Assembly: GCA_037142875.1 (NCBI GenBank)
Contig: JBAWZV010000001.1
Span: 62,001-126,000, forward strand
From: PALSA-600 sp037142875
GTDB taxonomy: Bacteria > Actinomycetota > Thermoleophilia > Gaiellales > Gaiellaceae
Length of the DNA stretch: 64,000 bases
Reading direction: 5' to 3'
The translations under genes and the position numbers were made by a program. A model generated the notes under the pieces. That model was not told the origin of the DNA. It did not search any database and was given only the letters and a program-made list of their open reading frames with translations. This document shows positions 16,800 to 25,676 of this stretch, piece by piece (the stretch's first letter is position 1; each line of letters begins with the position of its first letter).

Positions 16800-18151
16800 C
16801 CCGCCTCCCGATCCGCGTCCGGCTGACGCTTCCGTTCGCGTTCGCGATGTTCGTCGTGCTCGCCGCGCTCGGGGCGTTCATCTACATGAGCGTCGGCTCG
16901 GCCCTCCTCACCACCGCCGACCAGGCGCTGCGTGCGCAGGGGACCGAGGCGACATCGCATCTCGACGAGCAGGGCCCGCTCCTCGACCGCGATTCGGCTG
17001 CCGCCGGGATCGGCGAGATCGTGACAGCTGGCGGATCGCTTCGTAACTCCTCTCCCGGGAATGCCCCGCCCCTCCTCGACGCCGCCACGCGCGCGCATGT
17101 CATCGGCGGAGGAACGGCCCTCTTCACCACCGAGATCACCGGGCTCAAGGGCCGATGGCGAGTGCTCGCTGTCCCGGGTCGAAGCGACGAGGAGCCGGTC
17201 GCGGTCGTTGTTGCCCGCTCGCTCGGGTCACGCGACGAGACGCTCGACCACCTCCGCCACTGGTTCCTCTTCTCGGCCCCGGCCGCGCTGCTCCTCGCAA
17301 CGCTCGGCGGGTACCTGCTTGCCGCCGCGGCGCTTCGCCCCGTCGAAGCGATTCGGCGTCGAGCCGCCGCGATCTCACCCAAGACGCCCGGGCAGCGGCT
17401 CCCTGTGCCGCCGGGCGGCGACGAGCTCTCACGGCTCGCCGAGACGCTCAACGAGATGCTCGCGAGACTCGAGTCGGCCTTCGAGCACGAGCGGCGATTC
17501 GTCTCGGATGCCAGCCACGAGCTACGGACACCGCTCGCCCTGCTCCGAACAGAACTCGAGCTCGCGCTCCGTCGAGAGCGAACGCGAGACGAGCTCGAGG
17601 ACGCGCTTCGATCGGCCGCCGAGGAGACCGAGCGTCTGACGCGACTCGCCGAGGATCTCCTGCTGATCGCGCGGTCAGACCAGGGGTCGCTACCGGTCAG
17701 GGCGCAACCCACACAGACCCGGACGATCCTGACGGCAGTCGCTGAACGGTTCGCTGGCCGTGCCCGCGAGCTCGGCAGGACGATCGAGGTCGAGCGCCCC
17801 GGGGATGCCGTCGTCACCGCCGACCCGGAGCGCCTCGAACAGGCCCTCGGTAACCTCGTCGACAACGCGCTCGTCCACGGCGCAGGTGCCGTACGGCTCG
17901 CAGTCGTGACGTCGCCGACTGGCATCGAGCTCCACGTGCGCGACGAAGGAACAGGCTTTCCGTCAGGGTTCGCAGCTCGCGCGTTCGACCGCTTCAGCCG
18001 CGCCGACGAGGCCCGCGGCCGCGGCGGAGCAGGGCTCGGTCTCTCGATCGTTCGAGCGATCGTCGAGGCCCACGGTGGGACCGTCGGGATCGGATCCGGA
18101 GGGTCGGGCGGGGGCGACGTGTGGCTCTCGCTTCCCCTGCCGCCCGGCTAG
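16796..18151 (+). CDS. Sensor histidine kinase, membrane-bound
   Basis: 451 residues from TTG 16796, overlapping the regulator by 4 bases (TTGA). Helix 1 at about 10-32, a periplasmic-side sensing region of about 120 residues, helix 2 near 158-182, then HAMP (about 180-235), HisKA with S-D-A-S-H-E-L-R-T-P-L (phospho-His), and a HATPase domain with N-box N-L-V-D-N-A-L and G-boxes D-E-G-T-G-F and R-G-G-A-G-L-G-L-S. All catalytic blocks look intact. Signal unknown. It is the cognate partner of the response regulator. Confidence 0.94.
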   Translation: MTRLPIRVRLTLPFAFAMFVVLAALGAFIYMSVGSALLTTADQALRAQGTEATSHLDEQGPLLDRDSAAAGIGEIVTAGGSLRNSSPGNAPPLLDAATRAHVIGGGTALFTTEITGLKGRWRVLAVPGRSDEEPVAVVVARSLGSRDETLDHLRHWFLFSAPAALLLATLGGYLLAAAALRPVEAIRRRAAAISPKTPGQRLPVPPGGDELSRLAETLNEMLARLESAFEHERRFVSDASHELRTPLALLRTELELALRRERTRDELEDALRSAAEETERLTRLAEDLLLIARSDQGSLPVRAQPTQTRTILTAVAERFAGRARELGRTIEVERPGDAVVTADPERLEQALGNLVDNALVHGAGAVRLAVVTSPTGIELHVRDEGTGFPSGFAARAFDRFSRADEARGRGGAGLGLSIVRAIVEAHGGTVGIGSGGSGGGDVWLSLPLPPG

Positions 18152-18162
18152 AGCCGCTACCC

Positions 18163-18261
18163 GCCTATCTGAGGAGAGGTGCTGGTAGTCCGGCGAGCCA
18201 CTCCAGGTGCCTCCCCACATCCAGCCCTGACCGGCGAAGGCCGCGATGACGACGGCCCACC
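18163..18261 (-). pseudogene. C-terminal remnant of an M15-type D-Ala-D-Ala peptidase
   Basis: In the 250-base gap before the malic enzyme, the minus strand reads W-A-V-V-I-A-A-F-A-G-Q-G-W-M-W-G-G-T-W, then S-G-S-P-D-Y-Q-H-L-S. This closely resembles the conserved C-terminal end of M15 (VanY-like) carboxypeptidases, where G-W-x-W-G-G-x-W and D-Y-Q-H-F supply the catalytic Glu/His region. No N-terminal domain or start codon is present. I read it as a gene fossil; the family call is from motif memory. Confidence 0.5.
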
Positions 18262-18401
18262 TCCTAGGGGGCGAGCGTGCTTCCGATGATCCTCCACCGC
18301 CTCCAGCCGACCGTGTTGGCCCACCTTGCTGCCGTCGCGGTCACGGCCACCTCGTCGGCCTGACGCCGCGCAGCCTCCAACGTCGTGACTACGATCACAA
18401 C

Positions 18402-19832
18402 GTGAGCGGCGTTCGCCCATCCGCCTCGTTCAGTGCCACCCTTCGGGTGCATCTGGACGACCGCCCCGGGGCGTTCGCCGACGTCGCCCGCGCGATCGGC
18501 GACGCGGCCGGGAGCCTCGGCGCGATCGACCTCGTCCGGGTCACGCAGGGCAAGAAGATCCGCGACGTCACGATCGACGCATCGAGCGCCGAGCACATCG
18601 AACGGGTCGTCGAAGCAGTCCGCGGCGTCGCCGGCGTCGAGGTCGAGCACGTCTCCGACCGGACGTTCCTGCTCCATCTCGGCGGAAAGATCGAGATGGC
18701 CTCCAAGTCGCCGCTGAAGACCCGCGACGACCTCTCGATGGCGTACACCCCCGGCGTGGCGCGCGTCTGCACCGCAATCGCCGAGGACCCGAGCAAGGTC
18801 TGGAACCTGACGATCAAGCAGAACACGGTCGCCGTGGTCAGCGACGGTACCGCCGTCCTCGGGCTTGGCGACATCGGCCCCGAGGCTGCGATGCCCGTGA
18901 TGGAGGGCAAGGCGATGCTGTTCAAGGAGTTCGGACACGTCGATGCCTGGCCGATCTGCCTCGCAACCAAGGACACCGAGGAGATCATCGCCGCCGTCAC
19001 CGCGATCGCGCCTGGCTTCGGCGGGATCAACCTCGAGGACATCTCGGCACCGCGCTGCTTCGAGATCGAACGCCGACTTCGCGAGACGCTCGACATCCCG
19101 GTCTTCCACGACGACCAGCACGGCACCGCGATCGTCGTGATCGCAGCGTTCCTCAACGCGCTTGCCGTTGTTGGAAAGCGCCCCGAGGACGTCAAGGTCG
19201 TCCTCACCGGTGTCGGCGCTGCCGGCGTCGCGACGACCGACATGCTCCTCTCAGCCGGTGTCAAGAACATCATCGGCTGCGACCGCCACGGTGCGCTCTA
19301 CCGGGGCGGCCCCGATCTCGGCGAGTCGAAGAACGCCTACGCGGAGCGCACCAACCCCGACAACTTCTCTGGTACCCCGGACGAGGCGCTCGCCGGGGCA
19401 GACGCCTTCATCGGCCTCTCAGGGCCGGGCGCCGTCTCCCGCGAGGGGATCGCGACGATGGCGGACGGCGCGATCGTCTTCGCGATGTCGAACCCGACGC
19501 CCGAGGTGATGCCGGAGGAGATCGCAGGACTCGCCGCCGTGATCGCGACCGGGCGCTCCGACTATCCGAACCAGATCAACAACGTGCTCGCCTTCCCCGG
19601 CGTCTTCCGCGGCGCGCTCGACGTTCGGGCGACGACGATCAACGAGGAGATGAAGCTTGCTGCAGCGCAGGCGATCGCCTCGGTCGTCAAGCCCGACGAG
19701 CTGAGTGCCGAGTACGTGATCCCGAGCGTGTTCAACCGCGACGTCGCACCTCTTGTCGCAGCTGCGGTCGCTGCGGCAGCGGAGGCGACAGGTGTCGCTC
19801 GTCGTCACCGCCAGCCCGGCCAGACCGGCTGA
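18402..19832 (+). CDS. NAD-dependent malic enzyme with N-terminal ACT domain
   Basis: 476 residues from GTG 18402. Residues 8-80 form an ACT domain (T-L-R-V-H-L-D-D-R-P-G-A-F-A), a regulatory ligand-binding unit. The catalytic part follows: A-Y-T-P-G-V-A, S-D-G-T-A-V-L-G-L-G-D-I-G, the metal site E-D-I-S-A-P-R-C-F-E, D-D-Q-H-G-T-A, and the nucleotide site G-V-G-A-A-G-V-A. It decarboxylates malate to pyruvate in the cytoplasm. The co-factor specificity (NAD or NADP) is inferred from the family; the ACT domain suggests allosteric control. It stands alone. Confidence 0.93.
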   Translation: MSGVRPSASFSATLRVHLDDRPGAFADVARAIGDAAGSLGAIDLVRVTQGKKIRDVTIDASSAEHIERVVEAVRGVAGVEVEHVSDRTFLLHLGGKIEMASKSPLKTRDDLSMAYTPGVARVCTAIAEDPSKVWNLTIKQNTVAVVSDGTAVLGLGDIGPEAAMPVMEGKAMLFKEFGHVDAWPICLATKDTEEIIAAVTAIAPGFGGINLEDISAPRCFEIERRLRETLDIPVFHDDQHGTAIVVIAAFLNALAVVGKRPEDVKVVLTGVGAAGVATTDMLLSAGVKNIIGCDRHGALYRGGPDLGESKNAYAERTNPDNFSGTPDEALAGADAFIGLSGPGAVSREGIATMADGAIVFAMSNPTPEVMPEEIAGLAAVIATGRSDYPNQINNVLAFPGVFRGALDVRATTINEEMKLAAAQAIASVVKPDELSAEYVIPSVFNRDVAPLVAAAVAAAAEATGVARRHRQPGQTG

Positions 19833-19855
19833 CACGCGCTCATGCTCAGCGACGG

Positions 19856-19881
19856 GTGAGGCCGCGATCGCCTGGCCTCAC
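19856..19881. terminator. Bidirectional hairpin terminator
   Basis: GTGAGGCC at 19856-19863 pairs perfectly with GGCCTCAC at 19874-19881 around a 10-base loop, followed by a short T run (CTCTTT). It lies between the malic enzyme (plus) and the small minus-strand gene, so it can stop both. Confidence 0.6.
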
Positions 19882-19906
19882 GACCTCTTTCTGAGAGCGG
19901 TTCGCG

Positions 19907-20092
19907 CTAGCGGCGGATTGCCCCCCGCTGCGCGAAGCCCTTCCCGATGAACTTCTTCAAGCCGTTCTGAACTGCCGAGTGGTCGCCGCCCGTGCCGCTC
20001 ACGAGATCGGCGACGGTCTTACCCTTTGCGGTTGCGTCGGCAGCCAGCGTCTTGCCGGCCTTGAGATCGGCCTGCAGGTCAGAGACGGACAT
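19907..20092 (-). CDS. Small helical protein of unknown function
   Basis: 61 residues from ATG 20092. The central text D-L-Q-A-D-L-K-A-G-K-T-L-A-A-D-A-T-A-K-G resembles a motif common in actinobacterial secreted or cytoplasmic proteins (L-x-x-x-L-K-x-G-K-S-L-A-x-I-A-x-x-K-G-K-S), usually part of a longer repeated unit. Here only one and a half copies remain, with a basic tail. It may be a small real gene or the tail of a lost one. It starts 22 bases after the sulfotransferase stop. Confidence 0.45.
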   Translation of the reverse strand: MSVSDLQADLKAGKTLAADATAKGKTVADLVSGTGGDHSAVQNGLKKFIGKGFAQRGAIRR

Positions 20093-20113
20093 GCCGAGTG
20101 CCTAAGAACGTCC

Positions 20114-21010
20114 CTAAGAATCTCTGATGCTCGTGCTCGCGAGCAGAAAGCCGAGCTCCTCGAGGAGCGGGCCAGCCTCGCTCTCGACCTCCGCAAGCTG
20201 CTCCGGCGTGAGATCGACCGCGAACCTGCCGATCGAGCGGTCGTGCACCTCCGAGAAGGCGGAGATGAACGGCTCGGCCGGTGCACCGAGATGCGCCGCG
20301 ACGGCCTCCGCGGTCGCACGCGGGTCGGCGACGAGCGAGGCGTAACGCACCTCGAGAACACGATCGCTGACCGAGCGTGCCGTGCTCACGTATGTCCGCC
20401 ACGCCCAGGCGGCACGCCGGGCGTCGCTCGCCTGGCTGAACTCGACCGCCCGTGTCGGGTCAACCCAGAACCGCGCGTCGGAGCCGTACGTCGCCCGCGC
20501 ATCGTCGCCGCCGTCCCGGTTCGCGTTCAGCCAGCCCCGCTCTAGCAGCGAGCAGACGACATCGCGGCCGTCGCGGACGACATGGACGGCGCGGGCCTCG
20601 GGGTAGGCTCGGAGTGCAGCGGCGAGCACGAATGCCGTCTCCGGGGTCTGCTCAACACCTCGGGCCCCCCGGGCAAGCGAGAGGAGCCTGACACGCTCAA
20701 GGATCCGGCGGATCTGCGAGGCGGCCTGTGGAACGGGCATCGCCGCAAGCTCCGGGATGGCGGCCTTGAGCGGCGTCACCTCGGTCAGGTCGATGAATCC
20801 GGGCGCGCTCCCGATCGCTCGGGCGAGAAAGGTCGTCCCGGAACGGGGCGAGCCGACCACGAAGACGAGCCGTTCCTCGCGACGCATGAGCCGCACACGC
20901 AGGTCGCGTGTACCGGTGCGTCGGATGACTCGACGTGCCGAGGCGAGGTAGAGCGGTATTGCGGCGAGCAAACGCCTCCGGTTAGCCAATCTTGACCGTG
21001 TTGCAGACAT
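20114..21010 (-). CDS. Sulfotransferase family protein
   Basis: 298 residues from ATG 21010 (a shorter start at ATG 20887 is possible). The 5'-phosphosulfate loop is V-G-S-P-R-S-G-T-T-F-L-A-R-A near residue 52, and the 3'-phosphate site is V-R-D-G-R-D-V-V-C-S near residue 143. These are the PAPS-binding signatures of sulfotransferases. It would add sulfate from PAPS to an alcohol or amine of a glycan or lipid. The acceptor is not known. Its start overlaps the end of the upstream secreted-protein gene by 29 bases, so they are likely one unit. Confidence 0.85.
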   Translation of the reverse strand: MSATRSRLANRRRLLAAIPLYLASARRVIRRTGTRDLRVRLMRREERLVFVVGSPRSGTTFLARAIGSAPGFIDLTEVTPLKAAIPELAAMPVPQAASQIRRILERVRLLSLARGARGVEQTPETAFVLAAALRAYPEARAVHVVRDGRDVVCSLLERGWLNANRDGGDDARATYGSDARFWVDPTRAVEFSQASDARRAAWAWRTYVSTARSVSDRVLEVRYASLVADPRATAEAVAAHLGAPAEPFISAFSEVHDRSIGRFAVDLTPEQLAEVESEAGPLLEELGFLLASTSIRDS

Positions 21011-21590
21011 TCGGGATCACGCAGCTCGACGACGAACCCGCGGTTCCGACCGCAAGACCGACCGCACGCAGATGCTTCGTTGTGTCGAAGGCAAAGATGA
21101 CAGCACCGACCACGACGTTGTACTCGACGGGCGTGCCGTTGCGGTACACCGCGACCGATCGGCCGGCCGACTTCCAGTGGCGCAGGAATCGCGTGAGCGT
21201 GGTGCCGCGAACGTCGCCCTGCACCGTCTTGAACGGGCCGCTGAAGCGCATCTCCGAGATGACCGTCGAGCTCCCAGACTTGAACGTCGCGGTACCCCAG
21301 GCATCGGTCGCCTTGAGGCTGCGGCTCCAGAGCATCTCGACCTGCGTGGTTGACTCGAGCCGACCGATGTAGTCGGGGATCCCCCAGACCGCGGTGTAGG
21401 CGGACGCCCGCACGCCGACCCGGAGCACGCCGACCGACGCACGCGCGATGTTCACGCCGACGGTCTTCGGCGGGACGTTCGAGTGCGTCTTCGCCGCAGC
21501 GTCAGCAGCGGCGAGCGAGGCCGACGCCGGTCCACAGCAAGACAGGGAAGCAACTACCAGTGCCGCCCGCGCCGTAGAGAACCGCAACAT
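20982..21590 (-). CDS. Secreted protein of unknown function
   Basis: About 202 residues; ATG 21590 (or ATG 21602) follows GAGGAGGG. A signal peptide ends near G-P-A-S-A-S-L-A. The mature part is beta-rich, with V-N-I-A-R-A-S-V-G-V-L-R-V-G and a region of basic residues. A Cys pair in the last 20 residues (S-S-C-V-I-P-N-V-C-N) may form a disulfide. I do not recognise the family. It lies directly upstream of the sulfotransferase and overlaps its start. Confidence 0.6.
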   Translation of the reverse strand: MLRFSTARAALVVASLSCCGPASASLAAADAAAKTHSNVPPKTVGVNIARASVGVLRVGVRASAYTAVWGIPDYIGRLESTTQVEMLWSRSLKATDAWGTATFKSGSSTVISEMRFSGPFKTVQGDVRGTTLTRFLRHWKSAGRSVAVYRNGTPVEYNVVVGAVIFAFDTTKHLRAVGLAVGTAGSSSSCVIPNVCNTVKIG

Positions 21591-21602
21591 CACGCCCGTC
21601 AT

Positions 21603-21915
21603 CCCTCCTCATGTCTTGCCGACGCCCACCTCAGCGGGCCCCTGTCACCCTCGTTACTCATTATCCACTTTCGCACACACACCGAGCGGAAGCCGCGCCG
21701 TTCCGTGTGTTTAACCACCCTGCATTGCAGGTCTATTCGACACTGAGTGTCCCGTACATTCCGCATCTCCGGAGCGATGCCGGTGCCGTTTGCGATCAGC
21801 GACGGGGATGAACAACATATCGCCCGGCACGTGCCTCGACCTCGACATCCAGGCCGAAGCAGACGCTCAGGTTCGCGTGGGCTGAGACCACACCCGCAGC
21901 GCTACACTCGGACCG
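21603..21915. other. Gene-poor stretch between divergent secreted-protein genes
   Basis: About 310 bases, lower in GC than the neighbours, with a run of CA repeats near 21672. It should hold the promoters of the genes on both sides. A 23-codon frame at 21808 ends with TGA at about 21879 and has a coding look, but I cannot link it to a family. No clear hairpin or repeat. Confidence 0.5.
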
Positions 21916-22434
21916 ATGCGTCTGATTGTGGTCACCCTCGCGACAGGGTTCCTGCTCGGCCCGCTCGCCGCGACCGCCGCAGCGGCGACGGCCAGGTCGG
22001 ACAAGCTCAGCCCCTCGGAGGAGACCTGGGTCAAGCCGCTCCTCACCCTCTGGAACACGATGAACGGCGACCTCAAGGTGATCGGCGCGCAGGCGGCCGC
22101 GAAGAACGCGCTCGTACCCGGCACGAAGGACAACCTCGCGCTCATCAAGACGCTCGCCGCGATGGCCACGTGCTCGAAGACGGTCGCCAAGGCCGGCCCG
22201 CCGCCGTCGCAGCGGCTCAACGAGTTCGAGAACTCCCTCTCCACCGCCTGTGTCGTGCTCGGCAAGGGGGCACACGAGATCGCCCAGGGCATCGGCGCGA
22301 TCCAGAAGAACCAGGGCGCGACCGCCTCCAATCTGTTCAAGGATGCAACGACGCAGCTACAGCGCGGAACGGCACAGCTCGCAGCCGCCCAGAAGCAGCT
22401 GGTCGGTCTCGGCGGCTCGGGCTTCGCCGCCTAG
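21916..22434 (+). CDS. Secreted helical protein of unknown function
   Basis: 172 residues from ATG 21916. A signal peptide covers about residues 1-25 (L-G-P-L-A-A-T-A-A-A-A). The rest is mostly helical, with N-T-M-N-G-D-L-K-V-I-G, two Cys (T-C-S-K and A-C-V-V) that can form one disulfide, and a Gln/Ala-rich end. No family recognised. It ends convergently with the large metallopeptidase-like gene; both stop codons lie in the same CTAG at 22431-22434. Confidence 0.6.
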   Translation: MRLIVVTLATGFLLGPLAATAAAATARSDKLSPSEETWVKPLLTLWNTMNGDLKVIGAQAAAKNALVPGTKDNLALIKTLAAMATCSKTVAKAGPPPSQRLNEFENSLSTACVVLGKGAHEIAQGIGAIQKNQGATASNLFKDATTQLQRGTAQLAAAQKQLVGLGGSGFAA

Positions 22435-24815
22435 CGAAGCGTTAGCGAGGCACAGTCCGGGGCGCTCGAGTTGCCCGCCCTGTCGGAGCCGACCACGCAG
22501 AACGACAGCTTCCCTGGCTTGAGCGACGCGGCCGGCTTCCACGCGAGGGTGTAGACCTCGCGTGCCTCGACGGCATGCACCGCCGACTCGAGCGTCGCGA
22601 TCACCGTCGTCCCGCGAAGCACCCGCACGGTCGCTCCGGCGCGGCGGCTGTTGTCGTTCAGCGTGTAGCGAAGGACGCCGTGCTTGCCACGCGTGAGGGT
22701 GCTCGCGAGGGCGTTCACGGTCGGCCTCTTCACGTCGGCCGCCGTCGCTGTCGCAACCGTGCGGGCAGGCGAGGTGAACGTCGTCACCGGCTGCGTCGAC
22801 GTCGAGCCGAGGAGCGGGAAGGAGAACGCCACGGTGTCGTCCTTCGGGTCGATGTCGGACGGGGCCGAGACGACCGTTGCGGTCGCGGTGAGGTTTGAAA
22901 ACGCGGTCACCTTCAGGTCGATCCGCACGGTGTCGACGTAGCTAGCCGGGAAGAAGTCGAGGTCGCAGCGCACCGTCTGGGCGTCGGTCGAGACGCAGCC
23001 CTGTCCGCGCGTCACCTGGCTGCCGAAGTAGGAGAGTCCCGGGGAGAGCGCGAGCGTGACCGTCGAGTTGAACGATCCGCCGCCCTTGTTGACCAGTGAG
23101 ACGATGATCGAGAACGCGTCGCCCACGTTCCGGGGGATCGGCGTCGCAGAGGCGCTGAGGAGCAGGTTCGGCGGCGGCTCCGAGCTGCCACCGCCACCGC
23201 CACCGCCACCCGCGGCGGCGAGGACGGGAGCGGTCGCGGCAGACGTCGCAGCCGTCGAGCCGCCGGCGTTGCTCGCGACAACGTCGACACGCACGGTCTG
23301 TCCCACGTCGCTCCCATCGAGCGTGTAGCTCGACGTCGTCGCGCCCGAGATCGAGACGCACGCGGGGCTGCAGCGCTTCCACTGGTACGCAAAGGTTGGA
23401 GTGACGATGCTCGTCCAGGTGCCGGGCGAGGCGACAGTCAGCGTCTGCCCGCCCTGGGCCGTCCCGTTGATGGTCGGCACGGCGGTGTTCGAGGGTGCTG
23501 CCATCTGCGTCACCGCCGCGGTGGCGGCCGAGTCGGCGGCCACGGTGTCGACCCCCGTCGTCGCCGTGACGCGCGCCACGATCGTCGACCCCACGTCTGC
23601 AGAGACCGCCGTGTACGTCGCGGACGTTGCGCCGGAGATCGCGACGCAGCTCGCCCCAGCACCGTCACAGCGGCGCCACTGGTAGGCAAACGCCGGTGTC
23701 GAACGGGTCGTCCACGCCCCCTGCGTCGCACTCAGGGAGAGCCCGTTCTGCGGCGTCCCGGAGACCGCCGGAGTCGCGGTGCTTGCCGGTAACGCCATTG
23801 TCTGAACGCAGGCCGCGTCGGCGTTACTCCACTCCTGTTGCAGCCAGTAGTGAGCCCCGTTGATCACCTGGTTGTACCGGGACCCCCCCGAGCCGCCGAC
23901 CGCTGAGCCAAACGTCCACTGGCACTTGTCGCCGTTCTCTTCTCCATCGTCCGCCGACCCCGCCGCATCGACATACCAGGAGTCTTGGAGCGGGTCGGTG
24001 ATCGCCTCCAGGTGCTCGTGGCTTGCGATGTTGATCGTGGCGTCGGCGTCGTCGGCGTTGGGCGAGATCCCGGTGTTGCAGGCCGACGGGGACTGTGCAA
24101 ACACGGCGTAGGGCTGCACGGCATAGACCGTGGGGTTCGAGTGCGCACCGTAGTAGTCGTGGTACCCGCAGAAGTCGGAGTACGCACAGAGCGTTCCGAC
24201 ACAGCTCCCGACGTTGCTCGGCGTGAAGACGAACACCATGTCGCCGGTACCGTGCGACCAGCCCTGCGCCGAGCTGACGAGTGCGATCTCAAGCCGGATC
24301 TGGGCGTCGCTCAGGCAGACGGTCGTCGACGACCAGGTGTCGGTGCAGCCCGACGATGGGAACGCGGTGGTGTCCGTGAAGGTGCCGCCGAACATCGTCG
24401 CGTAGGCGGCGGGATGGCTGCCACCGCCGACGGTGTCCGTGTACTGCGGGGTCGTCGCGTAGACGTTCGAGAGCGCGCCGTTTGCGGCCGCGGCGTTCTG
24501 GAAATACCCGTTGATCAGGCTGACGTAGTTCGCGCTCACAGAGAACCCGGCCGGCACCCAGAAGAGCGTGTGCACCGTGTTCGTCCGCATCACCGGACCG
24601 CCGGCGTAGCTCAGGAGGTTCGGGCCCGTCAGCCCGGCTGCGGCGAGCGACTGGACGCCCGTGTGCCGCGGCAGCGTCAGGCCGCGCGGCCCTGAGGCGT
24701 CGGCGCGCGCGGTGCCCGCCGGGACGAGGGCGAGCGCGAGCGCGCCGCAGGTACCTGCGGCGACAACACCTAGCCGAGCCCGATGGAGAGCAATGCGCCT
24801 CACGGTGGTTTGCAC
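22431..24815 (-). CDS. Large secreted metallopeptidase-like protein with Ig-like repeats
   Basis: 794 residues from ATG 24815 with a signal peptide (about 1-39). Residues 75-340 contain S-H-E-H-L-E-A-I-T-D-P at 265-275, a zinc-site-like H-E-x-x-E pattern also seen in EXORDIUM/phosphate-induced-1-type proteins, plus several Cys. Two Ig-like repeats follow with F-A-Y-Q-W-R-R-C and F-A-Y-Q-W-K-R-C, then a poly-Gly linker, a CARDB-like domain (F-S-I-I-V-S-L-V-N-K-G-G-G) and a C-terminal beta domain. Likely a secreted, cell-surface hydrolase or binding protein; substrate unknown. The exact peptidase class is uncertain. Confidence 0.65.
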   Translation of the reverse strand: MQTTVRRIALHRARLGVVAAGTCGALALALVPAGTARADASGPRGLTLPRHTGVQSLAAAGLTGPNLLSYAGGPVMRTNTVHTLFWVPAGFSVSANYVSLINGYFQNAAAANGALSNVYATTPQYTDTVGGGSHPAAYATMFGGTFTDTTAFPSSGCTDTWSSTTVCLSDAQIRLEIALVSSAQGWSHGTGDMVFVFTPSNVGSCVGTLCAYSDFCGYHDYYGAHSNPTVYAVQPYAVFAQSPSACNTGISPNADDADATINIASHEHLEAITDPLQDSWYVDAAGSADDGEENGDKCQWTFGSAVGGSGGSRYNQVINGAHYWLQQEWSNADAACVQTMALPASTATPAVSGTPQNGLSLSATQGAWTTRSTPAFAYQWRRCDGAGASCVAISGATSATYTAVSADVGSTIVARVTATTGVDTVAADSAATAAVTQMAAPSNTAVPTINGTAQGGQTLTVASPGTWTSIVTPTFAYQWKRCSPACVSISGATTSSYTLDGSDVGQTVRVDVVASNAGGSTAATSAATAPVLAAAGGGGGGGGSSEPPPNLLLSASATPIPRNVGDAFSIIVSLVNKGGGSFNSTVTLALSPGLSYFGSQVTRGQGCVSTDAQTVRCDLDFFPASYVDTVRIDLKVTAFSNLTATATVVSAPSDIDPKDDTVAFSFPLLGSTSTQPVTTFTSPARTVATATAADVKRPTVNALASTLTRGKHGVLRYTLNDNSRRAGATVRVLRGTTVIATLESAVHAVEAREVYTLAWKPAASLKPGKLSFCVVGSDRAGNSSAPDCASLTLR

Positions 24816-24842
24816 CTGCCGTGCAAGCGTAGCCCCGAAATC

Positions 24843-25658
24843 TTAAGAGTCCGTCTGGACCTCGCCGACCCGCTCGTCCCGGCTGTTCTCAACCGCGACG
24901 ACTGCAAAGTCTGCGACACCAAGCATCGCTCCGACGGCGGGTCGCAGGCCGCGGAAGCTGCCGTCCTCGACCTTGAATGCCCAGCCGACACCCTCGGGCG
25001 AACGGGCGCAGAGCAGGCCCTCGGCGCCGACCTTCGCAATCCACCCGGGCAGCGCCTGCATCAGTCGCGTGTCGTCGCCGTCGGAGTGGCCGAGCAGCGC
25101 CGGAAATGCTCGCATCGCGTCGGCGATGCGCTCTGGCGTCGGGAGAAGGAGCGCTGCCTGCTCGGTCAGCGGCTGTGCGTAGGTCGGAATCCCGCAGCCG
25201 TCCGTCGCGGCATCGCCCGGAAGCAGCGCGCGCAGCCTGCGCTGCAGCGGATGGTCGGCCAGCCGGTAACCGGCAAACGGCCACCCGTGGGCCGCGCACA
25301 CCGCGAGGAACCCGGCGTGCTTGCCCGAGCAGTTGTGCCCAAGCCGGCCGTCCGGACGCCCCTCCTGTGGGCCACACTCCAGGTCGTCGACCGTCGCCCG
25401 CGCGCGCGCAAGCAGCTTTCGCGCGGCGGCGAGCTGCGCCGGATCCGCCCGATGAGAGGCACAGGCGATCGCGATCTCGTCGTCGTCGAGATCGTCGTAG
25501 GCCTCGATCAGCGGAATCGCCTGGATCGGCTTTGCCGATGACCGCAGGAACGAGACGATGTCATCCCCGATCAGGAGACCATCGGTCGACGCGACATGGA
25601 CGCGATGGGTCGCCTCGACTACCCCGCCGCGCCTGACGACTACCCTGAGTGGCCCCAC
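24843..25658 (-). CDS. L-asparaginase II family protein (Rhizobium AsnA/thermolabile type)
   Basis: 271 residues from ATG 25658. Family marks: R-S-S-A-K-P-I-Q-A-I-P-L near residue 40, H-N-C-S-G-K-H-A-G-F-L near 108 and D-G-C-G-I-P-T near 154, as in the serine/cysteine-type asparaginases of the Asparaginase_II family. It should hydrolyse L-asparagine to aspartate and ammonia in the cytoplasm. It is somewhat shorter than the 330-360 residues usual for this family. It is divergent from the decayed fpg gene, with only 18 bases between their starts. Confidence 0.85.
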   Translation of the reverse strand: MGPLRVVVRRGGVVEATHRVHVASTDGLLIGDDIVSFLRSSAKPIQAIPLIEAYDDLDDDEIAIACASHRADPAQLAAARKLLARARATVDDLECGPQEGRPDGRLGHNCSGKHAGFLAVCAAHGWPFAGYRLADHPLQRRLRALLPGDAATDGCGIPTYAQPLTEQAALLLPTPERIADAMRAFPALLGHSDGDDTRLMQALPGWIAKVGAEGLLCARSPEGVGWAFKVEDGSFRGLRPAVGAMLGVADFAVVAVENSRDERVGEVQTDS

Positions 25659-25676
25659 ACAGAGAGCGTATGCGAC

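Noticed and set aside
21808..21879. A 23-codon frame in the 21.6-21.9 kb gap
   Set aside because: Coding-like but too short, no family match and no clear ribosome site.
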